DNA from: Geminicoccus sp035556675
Lineage (GTDB): Bacteria > Pseudomonadota > Alphaproteobacteria > Geminicoccales > Geminicoccaceae
Length of the DNA stretch: 5,613 bases
Assembly: GCF_035556675.1 (NCBI RefSeq)
Contig: NZ_DATMFZ010000074.1
Coordinates: 1-5,613, forward strand
Direction: 5' to 3'
The number at the start of each line of letters is the position of its first letter. Positions within the stretch are counted from its first letter, which is position 1. The notes under the pieces are model-generated. The model searched no databases. It had not been told where the DNA came from and saw only the letters and a program-made list of their open reading frames with translations. Both the position numbers and the translations under genes were made by a program. Positions 1-5,346 of this stretch are shown here, in pieces.

Positions 1-1
1 G

Positions 2-712
2 TGGGGTCATGGCGGGTCGGGGCCGTTGCCGCACGGCACGCGCACGCTGGCCGATCTGGCCCGGCACATGGTCGAGCTGCTGGACCGGCTCGAGATCGGG
101 CGCTGCGTCGTCATCGGATCGTCGGTCGGCGGCATGTGGGGCGCGCATCTTGCCGCGCGTGCGCCGGAACGGGTCGCCGGGCTGGTGCTGATGAACACCC
201 ATCTCGGGGAGGAACCCTGGGCCACCCGGCTGACCTACACAGCGATGCTCGACCAGATCGAGGCCGCCGGCCGGGTCAGCGAGGAACTGGTCGCGGCGAT
301 CACGCCGTTGTTCTTCGCCCCGGACATCGAGAAGCGCCTGCCGGCATTGCCGGACCGGCTGCGCCAGCAGATCCACGGCTTCGATGCCGAAGCCCTGCGC
401 CGGTCGATCGTGCCGCTGGGACGGGTGATCTTCGGCCGCACCGACGCGCTCAGCCTGCTGCCGGACATCGTGGCGCCCACGCTGGTCATCGCCGGCGAGC
501 ATGATCGTGCGCGGCCGCCGGAGGAGAGCCGTACGATGGCGGAGATTCTCCAGGCCGAGCTGGTCACGATTCCGGGCTGCGGGCATACCGCCACGCTCGA
601 ACGACCGGATGCGGTCAATGCGGCGCTGCTGCGATTCCTGGACCGGCTGGGCTGGGGCACCGCACCCGAAGCCGCCGCCGAGTCCCGGTCGAGGGCCGGC
701 AGCTGGTGGTGA
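2..712 (+). CDS. Alpha/beta hydrolase, 5'-truncated by the window edge
   Basis: The frame is open from the first complete codon and ends at TGA 710-712, giving 236 residues; family members are usually about 260-280, so some 30-40 N-terminal residues lie outside the window. The visible part starts at the oxyanion-side motif WGHGGSG, where family members often have a D-x-R/W-GHG-x-S segment. The nucleophile elbow G-S-S-V-G places the catalytic Ser at visible residue 41. The acid is Asp168 in GEHDRARPP, after a typical PTLVIAGE strand, and the base is His195 in GCGHTATLE. The full triad is therefore present and the enzyme is probably an active cytoplasmic hydrolase of the 3-oxoadipate enol-lactonase-like group. 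Substrate is unknown. TTG at 26 is not a credible start because homology-like sequence continues upstream of it. The gene converges on the GAF gene with a 30-bp gap and no obvious terminator. The last 15 or so residues are Ala/Ser/Arg-rich and look non-conserved. Confidence 0.9.
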   Translation, partial: WGHGGSGPLPHGTRTLADLARHMVELLDRLEIGRCVVIGSSVGGMWGAHLAARAPERVAGLVLMNTHLGEEPWATRLTYTAMLDQIEAAGRVSEELVAAITPLFFAPDIEKRLPALPDRLRQQIHGFDAEALRRSIVPLGRVIFGRTDALSLLPDIVAPTLVIAGEHDRARPPEESRTMAEILQAELVTIPGCGHTATLERPDAVNAALLRFLDRLGWGTAPEAAAESRSRAGSWW

Positions 713-742
713 AAGCGGTGCTGGCGGCGGCGCAGGCCGGCG

Positions 743-1909
743 TCAGGGGCGGTGACCGGCTCGGTGACTGACGGCCATGCCGGGTCCGGTGGCGGCAGCA
801 CCGCCCCTGGCCCCGGCTGGCCGCTCTGCCCGCCGCAGGGCGTCACGCAGCCGCCGCTCGGTCACGCGCAGGCGGACTTCGGTGGACGCCAGGGCGGCGA
901 GCGCCAGCAGGGCCTGTGCCTCGTGCTCCTGCAGCACCCGGGGCCGATAGTCGATGACGCACAGCGAGCCCACGGCGAAGCCTTCATTGTCGAGAATCGG
1001 CGTGCCGGCATAGAAGCGGAGCCCGGGTTCGCCCGCGACCGCCGGATTGTCGGCAAAGCGCGGATCGCTCGCCAGATCCTCGACCGAGAAGACGGCCTTC
1101 TGCAGGATCGTGTAGTTGCAGAATGCCCAGCTCCGCGGCGTCTCCGGAAGATCCAGCCCGAAGCGCGACTTGAACCACTGCCGCGTGGGCGTGAGCAGGG
1201 TGAGCAGCGAGATCGGTGCGCCGAGCGCCTGGGCGGCCAGCCAGGTCACCCGGTCGAACGCCTCCTCGGGTGCCGTGTCCAGCAGCCCGGTGCGCTCCAG
1301 CGCCGCCAGCCGCTGGCCCTCGTTGAGCGCGATCGGAAAGGCGGTGCCGGTCGGCACCGTCACAGGTCCGGCATCGGCCAGAGAGCGGCGCAGCGCGGCT
1401 ACCGCCTGTTCCGGCGTGCCGCTGCGGATCACCCGGCCCTGCCCGTCGGCACCCGCGACCGGCCCGTCGGCCACCGCCAGGATCCGGCTGTGGCCCAGCA
1501 ACGGGTCCGCCAGGACGCTCTGCAGGAACGCCAGCCGCAAAGGATCCGCATCCGCCAGATCGACCAGCACGGCGCAGGGGCGGATGGCGCCGATCGCAAG
1601 GAGCGCTGCATGGGTGTCGGTGAAGAGCTCTGCCGTGCATTCGCCCATGCCGGCGAACAGGAGTTCGTAGCAGGGCAGCCGATCGGCCGATGCCAGGACC
1701 ACGGCGGTCGCGGATGGCAGGGGCGTGGCGGGTGGTCGGCCCTCGATCAACGCCTCGATGTCGGCGCGATAAACGCGGCGATGCCCGCCCGGCGTCTTCC
1801 ATGACGGGATGGAGCCGCCCTCGATGAGCAACTGGGCCGTACGCACCGAGACGCCGAGCAGCCTGGCCGTGTCGGCCGTGGTCAGGATGTCCTTCTGCGC
1901 CTTGCCCAT
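743..1909 (-). CDS. Excisionase/MerR-type HTH protein with receiver-like and GAF domains
   Basis: A 388-residue protein with three parts. Residues about 8-56 form an HTH_17/excisionase-type helix-turn-helix: TTADTARLLGVSVRTAQ, then a wing with the K-TPGGHRR-VYR signature typical of MerR/excisionase folds. Residues about 67-178 look like a response-regulator receiver, with a hydrophobic strand, VLVDL (Asp117) and ILAVAD, but lack an obvious N-terminal acidic pair and the late lysine, so phosphorylation is doubtful. Residues about 196-345 are a GAF domain of the type that begins with R-LAALERTGLLDT-PE and contains QWFKSRFGLD, a SFCAHTI-like segment (here AFCNYTI), DPRFADNP, GLRFYAG-P and GSLCVID. 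The Ala/Arg/Gly-rich tail is probably disordered. GAF domains bind small ligands or sense redox state; the ligand here is not predictable. A soluble, ligand-responsive DNA-binding regulator is the likely role. ATG 1909 was preferred to GTG 1912 because the GGAAGGAA at 1914-1921 is better spaced from it. Confidence is high for the domains and low for the targets. Confidence 0.88.
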   Translation of the reverse strand: MGKAQKDILTTADTARLLGVSVRTAQLLIEGGSIPSWKTPGGHRRVYRADIEALIEGRPPATPLPSATAVVLASADRLPCYELLFAGMGECTAELFTDTHAALLAIGAIRPCAVLVDLADADPLRLAFLQSVLADPLLGHSRILAVADGPVAGADGQGRVIRSGTPEQAVAALRRSLADAGPVTVPTGTAFPIALNEGQRLAALERTGLLDTAPEEAFDRVTWLAAQALGAPISLLTLLTPTRQWFKSRFGLDLPETPRSWAFCNYTILQKAVFSVEDLASDPRFADNPAVAGEPGLRFYAGTPILDNEGFAVGSLCVIDYRPRVLQEHEAQALLALAALASTEVRLRVTERRLRDALRRAERPAGARGGAAATGPGMAVSHRAGHRP

Positions 1910-1913
1910 CACG

Positions 1914-1921
1914 TTCCTTCC
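1914..1921 (-). promoter_or_regulatory. Ribosome-binding site that decides the GAF gene start
   Basis: On the - strand the sequence reads GGAAGGAAC-GTG-ATG. The AAGGA core (1915-1919) is 5 nt from ATG 1909 but only 2 nt from GTG 1912, which favours the ATG. The difference is a single residue at the N-terminus. Confidence 0.6.
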
Positions 1922-2000
1922 GCGGCCGACCGGAGCGCGCCACCGCCTGCCGCTGCCGGCTGGCTCTTGAGCATAGCGGTTGCCGCAAAAAATGAAACAC

Positions 2001-2027
2001 TTGCTAAATTTGATAGAATTGATAATC
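2001..2027. repeat. Three tandem 9-bp direct repeats, possible regulator binding array
   Basis: Three contiguous 9-mers read TTGCTAAAT, TTGATAGAA and TTGATAATC, sharing TTG-(A/C)-TA at positions 1-6 with exact 9-bp phasing. They lie inside the AT-rich core of the divergent region. Tandem half-sites of this kind often bind dimeric or oligomeric regulators. Candidates in the window are the HTH-GAF protein next door (autoregulation) or the VirG-like response regulator. The segment 2014-2025 matches 9 of 12 positions of the vir-box consensus TNCAATTGAAAY as I recall it. The repeats are seen directly; their binding function is inference. Confidence 0.45.
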
Positions 2028-2116
2028 GGCTGTACGGCTCAAATGCCAGCGGGCCTCGTCATGACAGCGCCCCCTGGCCACGGAACCGGCCGCATCGTCC
2101 GGAGCACGCCCCCGCG

Positions 2117-2137
2117 TGCATGAAGCCCGGTCATGCA
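2117..2137. promoter_or_regulatory. Perfect 7-7-7 inverted repeat abutting the GMC ribosome-binding site
   Basis: TGCATGA (2117-2123) and TCATGCA (2131-2137) are exact reverse complements separated by a 7-nt spacer, AGCCCGG. The final A of the right arm is the first base of the AAGGAGG ribosome-binding site. It could be a repressor operator just downstream of the promoter, or an mRNA hairpin whose stability influences ribosome access. A 7-bp dyad can also arise by chance. Confidence 0.4.
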
Positions 2138-2143
2138 AGGAGG
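2137..2143 (+). promoter_or_regulatory. Strong Shine-Dalgarno that fixes the GMC start
   Basis: AAGGAGG lies 9 nt upstream of ATG 2153. It is a near-perfect anti-16S match and is the reason for starting the GMC protein here and not at the in-frame ATG 1967, which has no comparable site. Confidence 0.8.
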
Positions 2144-2152
2144 ACATTGCAG

Positions 2153-3772
2153 ATGGTGAACGAAGCCGCTTCTCCCGAGGATCGAGATTTTTCCCGGCGG
2201 GCACGGGAGAACCAGGCACGGCTGACTGCCGGGCTTCGGTCCCATTACGACTTCATCGTCTGCGGTGCCGGTGCCTCCGGCTCGGTGGTGGCCCGGCGCC
2301 TGGCGGAGAACGCGGCTGTCCAGGTGCTGCTGGTCGAAGCCGGCGGCAGCGACGATGCCGAGACCGTGCTGGACCCGGCCCGGTGGCCCGAGAACCTGGG
2401 CAGCGCGCGGGACTGGGGGTTCCAGGCGGAGCCGAACCCGCATCTGAACGGCCGCACGCTGGCCATGTCGATGGGCAAAGGGCTGGGCGGCGGCTCCAGC
2501 GTCAATGTCATGGTCTGGGCGCGTGGGCACCGCAGCGACTGGGACTTCTTCGCCTCGGCATCGGGCGACCCCGGCTGGGGCTACGATGCGGTGCTGGGCA
2601 TCTATCGCCGGATCGAGAACTGGCAGGGGATGCCCGACCCCCGTTACCGGGGGAGTTCGGGGCCGGTCTGGGTCCAGCCGGCCGCCGATCCGAGCCCGGT
2701 CGCCCACGCCATGCTCGACGCGGCCCGAGAGCTCGGCATCCCGACCTTCGCCCACCCGAACGGTCGGATGATGGAAGGGGATGGGGGTGCCGCCATCTCC
2801 GACATGCTGGTTCGCGGCGGCCGGCGTCATTCGCTTTATCGCGCCTATGTCCGGCCCTGGCTGGACCGGCCCAACCTGACGGTGCTGACCGACACGGTCG
2901 TGCGCCGCGTGGTGATCCATGACCGGCGCGCCATCGGCGTCGAAATCGTCCGTGGGGGGCAGGTCGAGACGATTGGGGCGGGCGCGGAAGTCGTGCTGTC
3001 GCTGGGCGCCATCCAGACGCCCAAGCTGCTGATGCATTCGGGGATCGGCGATCTCCGGGAACTCGGCCGGTTCGGGATCCCGGTGGTGCAGCACCTGCCG
3101 GGCGTGGGGCGGAATTTTCAGGACCACGTGTCGTTCGGCTGCACCTGGGAATATCGGGAACCGATCGCCCCGCGGAACAGCGGCAGCGAGGCGACGCTCT
3201 ACTGGAAGAGTCGTCCTGGCCTGGACGCACCGGACCTCCTGTTCTGCCAGGTCGAGTTCCCCGTGCCGAGCGAGCGGACCGCGGCGCTGGGCGTGCCGGC
3301 GCATGGCTGGACGATGTTCGCCGGCCTGGCGCACCCCCAGAGCCGCGGCCGCCTGCGCCTGCAGAGCGCGGATCCGATGAGCCCGCTCGTGATCGACGCG
3401 AACATGCTGGCCGAGCCCGCGGACATGGCGACCGCCAGGGCCTGCGTCGACCTGTGCCGTGCCCTGGGCAATGCCCGGGCGTTTTCGCCCTTCGTCCGGC
3501 GCGAGGCCATGCCCGGTGCGCTCAGCGGCGCGGCGCTGGAAACCTATATCCGCGATGCCGCCGTCACCTACTGGCACCAGAGCGGCACCGCGAAGATGGG
3601 GCGGGACGAGCTGTCCGTCGTGGACGGCGCGCTCAAGGTCTACGGCATCGAGGCGCTGCGCGTGGCGGACGGCTCGATCATGCCACGGGTGACGACCGGG
3701 AACACCCAGGCCCCCTGCGCGGTCATCGGCGAGCGGGCCGCCCAGATGCTCCGCGCGGCGCATGGCCTATGA
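2153..3772 (+). CDS. GMC-family FAD-dependent oxidoreductase
   Basis: A complete 539-residue protein, typical of the glucose-methanol-choline family (about 500-600). A short charged leader (1-30) precedes the FAD-binding beta-alpha-beta unit YDFIVCGAGASGS (G38-x-G40-x-x-G43), with acidic Glu62 closing the fold (LLVEAGG). GMC signature 1 is at 108-131 (GKGLGGGSSVN-V-MVWARG), signature 2 at 285-299 (GAIQTPKLLMHSGIG), and NFQDH at 321-325. The C-terminal catalytic region carries His475 in YWHQSGTAKMG and Asn517 in TTGNTQAP, matching the His/Asn pair of choline-oxidase-type members, plus RVADGSIMP. The family oxidises alcohols or related substrates, passing electrons to O2 or another acceptor. 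There is no signal peptide, so a cytoplasmic soluble enzyme is likely. Choline dehydrogenase is a relative, but no betaine-pathway partner gene lies nearby and the substrate is unknown. The strong ribosome-binding site fixes the start. Confidence 0.95.
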   Translation: MVNEAASPEDRDFSRRARENQARLTAGLRSHYDFIVCGAGASGSVVARRLAENAAVQVLLVEAGGSDDAETVLDPARWPENLGSARDWGFQAEPNPHLNGRTLAMSMGKGLGGGSSVNVMVWARGHRSDWDFFASASGDPGWGYDAVLGIYRRIENWQGMPDPRYRGSSGPVWVQPAADPSPVAHAMLDAARELGIPTFAHPNGRMMEGDGGAAISDMLVRGGRRHSLYRAYVRPWLDRPNLTVLTDTVVRRVVIHDRRAIGVEIVRGGQVETIGAGAEVVLSLGAIQTPKLLMHSGIGDLRELGRFGIPVVQHLPGVGRNFQDHVSFGCTWEYREPIAPRNSGSEATLYWKSRPGLDAPDLLFCQVEFPVPSERTAALGVPAHGWTMFAGLAHPQSRGRLRLQSADPMSPLVIDANMLAEPADMATARACVDLCRALGNARAFSPFVRREAMPGALSGAALETYIRDAAVTYWHQSGTAKMGRDELSVVDGALKVYGIEALRVADGSIMPRVTTGNTQAPCAVIGERAAQMLRAAHGL

Positions 3773-3795
3773 CCATCGCCTGCTGAAGGCGATCC

Positions 3796-3817
3796 CCCCT
3801 GGCGGCAAGCCCAGGGG
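3796..3817 (+). terminator. GC-rich hairpin after the GMC gene, possible weak terminator
   Basis: CCCCTGG (3796-3802) pairs perfectly with CCAGGGG (3811-3817) across an 8-nt loop, 23 bp past the GMC stop. No T-run follows (AACAACGG), so it is not a canonical intrinsic terminator. It may be an mRNA-end stabilising stem, a partial terminator, or part of the leader of the response regulator. The remaining GC-rich sequence to 3920 holds small dyads such as CCCC-GAC-GGGG (3870-3880) but no clear promoter. Confidence 0.3.
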
Positions 3818-3920
3818 AACAACGGCAGCAGCCGCGAAGCTTCCTTGCAGCCACCGGCCTGGCCGGCCGCCCCGACGGGGTCCCGCGCGCCTGCCGCCCG
3901 AACCGGAAGTTCCTGGTCCG

Positions 3921-4691
3921 ATGCAGCATCTGGTGAACGTGAGACCGTGCCAGGCCCGAGCACTGCCGTCATGGCAGCTCCTGCGCCGTGTGCTGGTGGT
4001 CGATGACGACTCCCATGTCCGCAGCATGATCACGAGCTATCTTGCGGATCATCGCTACCTCGCCGTCGGTTCGTCCGGCAGCGAGATGGCGCGTCATCTG
4101 CAGTCCAACCAGTTCAGCCTCGTGGTCCTGGATGTCTGGCCGGCAGCATTCGACGGCTTCGACCTGTTGCGCCAGATCCGGGCCTGCTCCGACGTCCCGG
4201 TGATCCTGATCACCGGGCAGCATGAGGACGATATCGACCGCGTCCTCGGGCTCGAGCTCGGTGCGGACGACTTTCTCTGTGCGCCGCTCGACCTTCGCGA
4301 ACTGCTCGCGCGTGCCCGCGCCATTCTGCGGCGCCAGCAGGCGGGCCGGCAATCGATGGCAGAGCCGCTCAGGGGTGGTTACCGCTTCCATGGCTGGGAG
4401 CTGCACTATCGCGCCAGGGTCCTGAAGGACCCGGCAGGTGCGATCGTCGGCCTGACCAGGAAGGAGTTCGCCCTGCTGGTGGCATTTCTCGAGGCACCGG
4501 GCCGGCCGCTCTCCCGGGTCCATCTCCTGCGGGCGACCAGGACGCATGAGGACATCTTCGATCGCAGCATCGACGTCCAGGTGCTGAGGCTGCGACGCAA
4601 GATCGAGACCGATCCTTCCGCCCCCCGGCTGATCAGGACCGAACGCGGCCTGGGCTATGTCCTGGACGCGGACGTGGAGATCCTGTTCTGA
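3921..4691 (+). CDS. OmpR/PhoB-family response regulator, VirG-like, atypical receiver
   Basis: A 256-residue two-domain regulator. The receiver spans about 22-137: acidic pocket VVDDD (Asp28-30), phospho-acceptor Asp71 in LVVLDV, DGFDLLRQIR, Thr98 in ILITGQ, and LELGADDF. The position of the invariant lysine, normally in a TKP/AKPF motif, is Ala121 (LCAPLDLREL). The C-terminal winged helix (about 150-256) is OmpR-type: GLTRKEFALL, then FDRSIDVQVLRLRRKIE, then RTERGLGYVLDADVEI. The spacing and the DRSID...ARG/ERG-GY-DADV ending resemble Agrobacterium VirG and similar alphaproteobacterial regulators. DNA-bound transcription control is the expected role. There is no histidine kinase in the window, so it is an orphan as far as can be seen. 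ATG 3921 has only a weak GGAAG 11 nt upstream. GTG codons at 3933 and 3939 are alternatives. The ATG at 3762 would add 53 Pro/Arg-rich residues and lacks a ribosome-binding site. Confidence 0.9.
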   Translation: MQHLVNVRPCQARALPSWQLLRRVLVVDDDSHVRSMITSYLADHRYLAVGSSGSEMARHLQSNQFSLVVLDVWPAAFDGFDLLRQIRACSDVPVILITGQHEDDIDRVLGLELGADDFLCAPLDLRELLARARAILRRQQAGRQSMAEPLRGGYRFHGWELHYRARVLKDPAGAIVGLTRKEFALLVAFLEAPGRPLSRVHLLRATRTHEDIFDRSIDVQVLRLRRKIETDPSAPRLIRTERGLGYVLDADVEILF

Positions 4692-4705
4692 GACCGGCCG
4701 GGCCG

Positions 4706-5182
4706 TCAGGCTTCCGGCTGCGCGATGCTCTGGCTGCCGATATGGCGGTAGACGGCGTCGCGCAGCCGCCTGATGTCGCGGTTGAGCTCAGCGAGCTGGG
4801 AAGGCGACTGCCCCGATGCCGCGAGCAGCGCCTCGCCGAGGCAGCCGGCCCGGGCGCGAAGATCGCGGCCCCGTCCGGTCAGCTCGACCATGACCTGCCG
4901 CTCGTTGCCGGGGTTGCGCGTCCGGCGGACCAGGCCGGCGGCTTCGAGCCGCTTGAGCAGCGGCGTCAGCGTGCTCGACTCGAGCGCCAGCCGCTCGGCG
5001 ATGCCGCCGACGGTCTGGCCGTCCTCGCGCCACAGGACATTAAGCACGAGATATTGCGGGTAGGTCAGCCCGAGCCCGTCGAGCAGGGGTTTGTAGGCGC
5101 GCTGGATGGCCATGCCTGCCGAGTAGACGGCAAAGCAGAGCTGGTCGTCCAGCGGCACCGGGCCGGTTGCGTCCTCGGTCAT
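4706..5182 (-). CDS. OhrR-type MarR-family redox regulator
   Basis: A 158-residue MarR-family winged-helix repressor of the organic-hydroperoxide-sensing OhrR branch. The diagnostic LDDQLCFAVYSA segment puts the reactive cysteine at Cys16. Tyr30 (AYKPLL) and Tyr41 (LTYPQYLVL) align with the two tyrosines that hydrogen-bond the sensing Cys in Bacillus OhrR. The winged helix-turn-helix covers about 55-102 (TVGGIAERL, ESSTLTPLLKRLEAAGLV, NERQVMVELT); the wing has Asn93 where many members have Asp. The usual second, resolving cysteine position (LLCAT-like) is here LLAAS, but Cys114 lies seven residues earlier on the same predicted helix. Oxidation of such proteins releases them from DNA. The start has a fine GGAGGA site (5190-5195, 7-nt spacing). 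The gene is divergent from an exported hydrolase across a palindrome array, so autorepression plus control of the hydrolase is likely. It converges on the response regulator with a 14-bp gap and no U-tract terminator. Confidence 0.92.
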   Translation of the reverse strand: MTEDATGPVPLDDQLCFAVYSAGMAIQRAYKPLLDGLGLTYPQYLVLNVLWREDGQTVGGIAERLALESSTLTPLLKRLEAAGLVRRTRNPGNERQVMVELTGRGRDLRARAGCLGEALLAASGQSPSQLAELNRDIRRLRDAVYRHIGSQSIAQPEA

Positions 5183-5209
5183 GGCAAGCTCCTCCCCGTC
5201 CGATTACGG

Positions 5210-5221
5210 GAGCCGCGATAA
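5210..5221. promoter_or_regulatory. Operator-like site 1, degenerate half palindrome
   Basis: GAGCCGCGATAA matches the 12-bp palindrome TTATCGCGATAA at 8 positions. The right (inward-facing) half is intact and the left is lost. Its centre is 15 bp from that of site 2, and it lies just upstream of the MarR gene's ribosome-binding site. Confidence 0.45.
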
Positions 5222-5224
5222 CAC

Positions 5225-5236
5225 ATATCGCGATAA
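5225..5236. promoter_or_regulatory. Operator-like site 2, near-perfect palindrome
   Basis: ATATCGCGATAA contains the perfect 10-bp palindrome TATCGCGATA (5226-5235) and matches 11 of 12 positions of site 3. It overlaps candidate -10 hexamers for the MarR gene on the - strand (GATATG 5229-5224, or TATGTG 5227-5222, the latter 17 bp from TTGTCC 5250-5245). Binding there would block transcription of the regulator itself. MarR proteins typically bind such dyads; the assignment to this regulator is inference. Confidence 0.65.
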
Positions 5237-5277
5237 ATTTTTGTGGACAAGAGAGCGACTCGTCGTTACCTAGTTAG

Positions 5278-5289
5278 TTATCGCGATAA
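5278..5289. promoter_or_regulatory. Operator-like site 3, perfect 12-bp palindrome
   Basis: TTATCGCGATAA is a perfect 12-bp palindrome centred 53 bp, about five helical turns, from site 2. GATAAT (5285-5290), a 5-of-6 match to a -10 box for the hydrolase gene, overlaps its right half, so occupancy would occlude that promoter. No good -35 box is visible, which makes the promoter call weaker than the operator call. Confidence 0.68.
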
Positions 5290-5292
5290 TGA

Positions 5293-5304
5293 TTGTCGCG
5301 AATG
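5293..5304. promoter_or_regulatory. Operator-like site 4, degenerate half palindrome
   Basis: TTGTCGCGAATG keeps the TCGCGA core and most of the left (inward-facing) half, matching site 3 at 8 of 12 positions. Its centre is 15 bp from that of site 3, mirroring the site 1/site 2 spacing. Confidence 0.45.
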
Positions 5305-5346
5305 ATGCAGCCTTGTTCCCCGACCACCCTGGCTAGGAATGCACCC

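Larger units (their letters stand above)
1910..2152. promoter_or_regulatory. Divergent intergenic region between the GAF regulator and GMC oxidoreductase
   Basis: This 243-bp gap must carry the promoters of both flanking genes. A stretch around 1986-2028 is conspicuously AT-rich against the GC-rich background, as expected for a promoter core. TAGAAT (2014-2019) and GATAAT (2021-2026) each resemble a -10 box on +, and TATGCT (1975-1970) is a candidate on -, but no convincing -35 box lies at 16-18 bp from any of them. I therefore call the region and not an exact promoter. It also contains a triple 9-bp repeat and a perfect inverted repeat, listed separately, and an 8-bp palindrome GTCATGAC at 2058-2065. 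A reading frame continues from 1967 into the GMC gene, but its sequence lacks protein-family character and its start has no ribosome-binding site. Confidence 0.55.

Noticed and set aside
752..1804. Open frame of 350 codons on + opposite the HTH-GAF gene
   Set aside because: Its Gly/Arg/Gln-rich product has no family character, while the opposite strand encodes three coherent domain segments.
1976..1992. GCGG-TTG-CCGC followed by an A-run, as a terminator
   Set aside because: The stem is only 4 bp with a 3-nt loop. On + the tract is A and on - the T-run precedes the stem, so the orientation is wrong.
1967..2152. N-terminal extension of the GMC protein to ATG 1967
   Set aside because: The added 62 residues cross the AT-rich promoter-like region and show no conserved features. 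AAGGAGG at 2137-2143 points to ATG 2153.
2039..3763. Long open frame of 574 codons on the - strand opposite the GMC gene
   Set aside because: It is antisense to a complete enzyme with all family motifs. Its product is rich in His/Arg/Pro/Gly with no recognisable domain, the usual artefact of high-GC coding DNA.
3762..3920. Start of the response regulator at ATG 3762, overlapping the GMC stop
   Set aside because: There is no ribosome-binding site before it, the added sequence is Pro/Arg/Gly-rich, and a hairpin falls inside it. It is not fully excluded because ATG 3921 has only a weak site.
4689..4708. GC-rich inverted sequence (GGCCGGGCC) between the convergent response-regulator and MarR stops, as a bidirectional terminator
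   Set aside because: The stem is short and imperfect, and no T-run follows on either strand.
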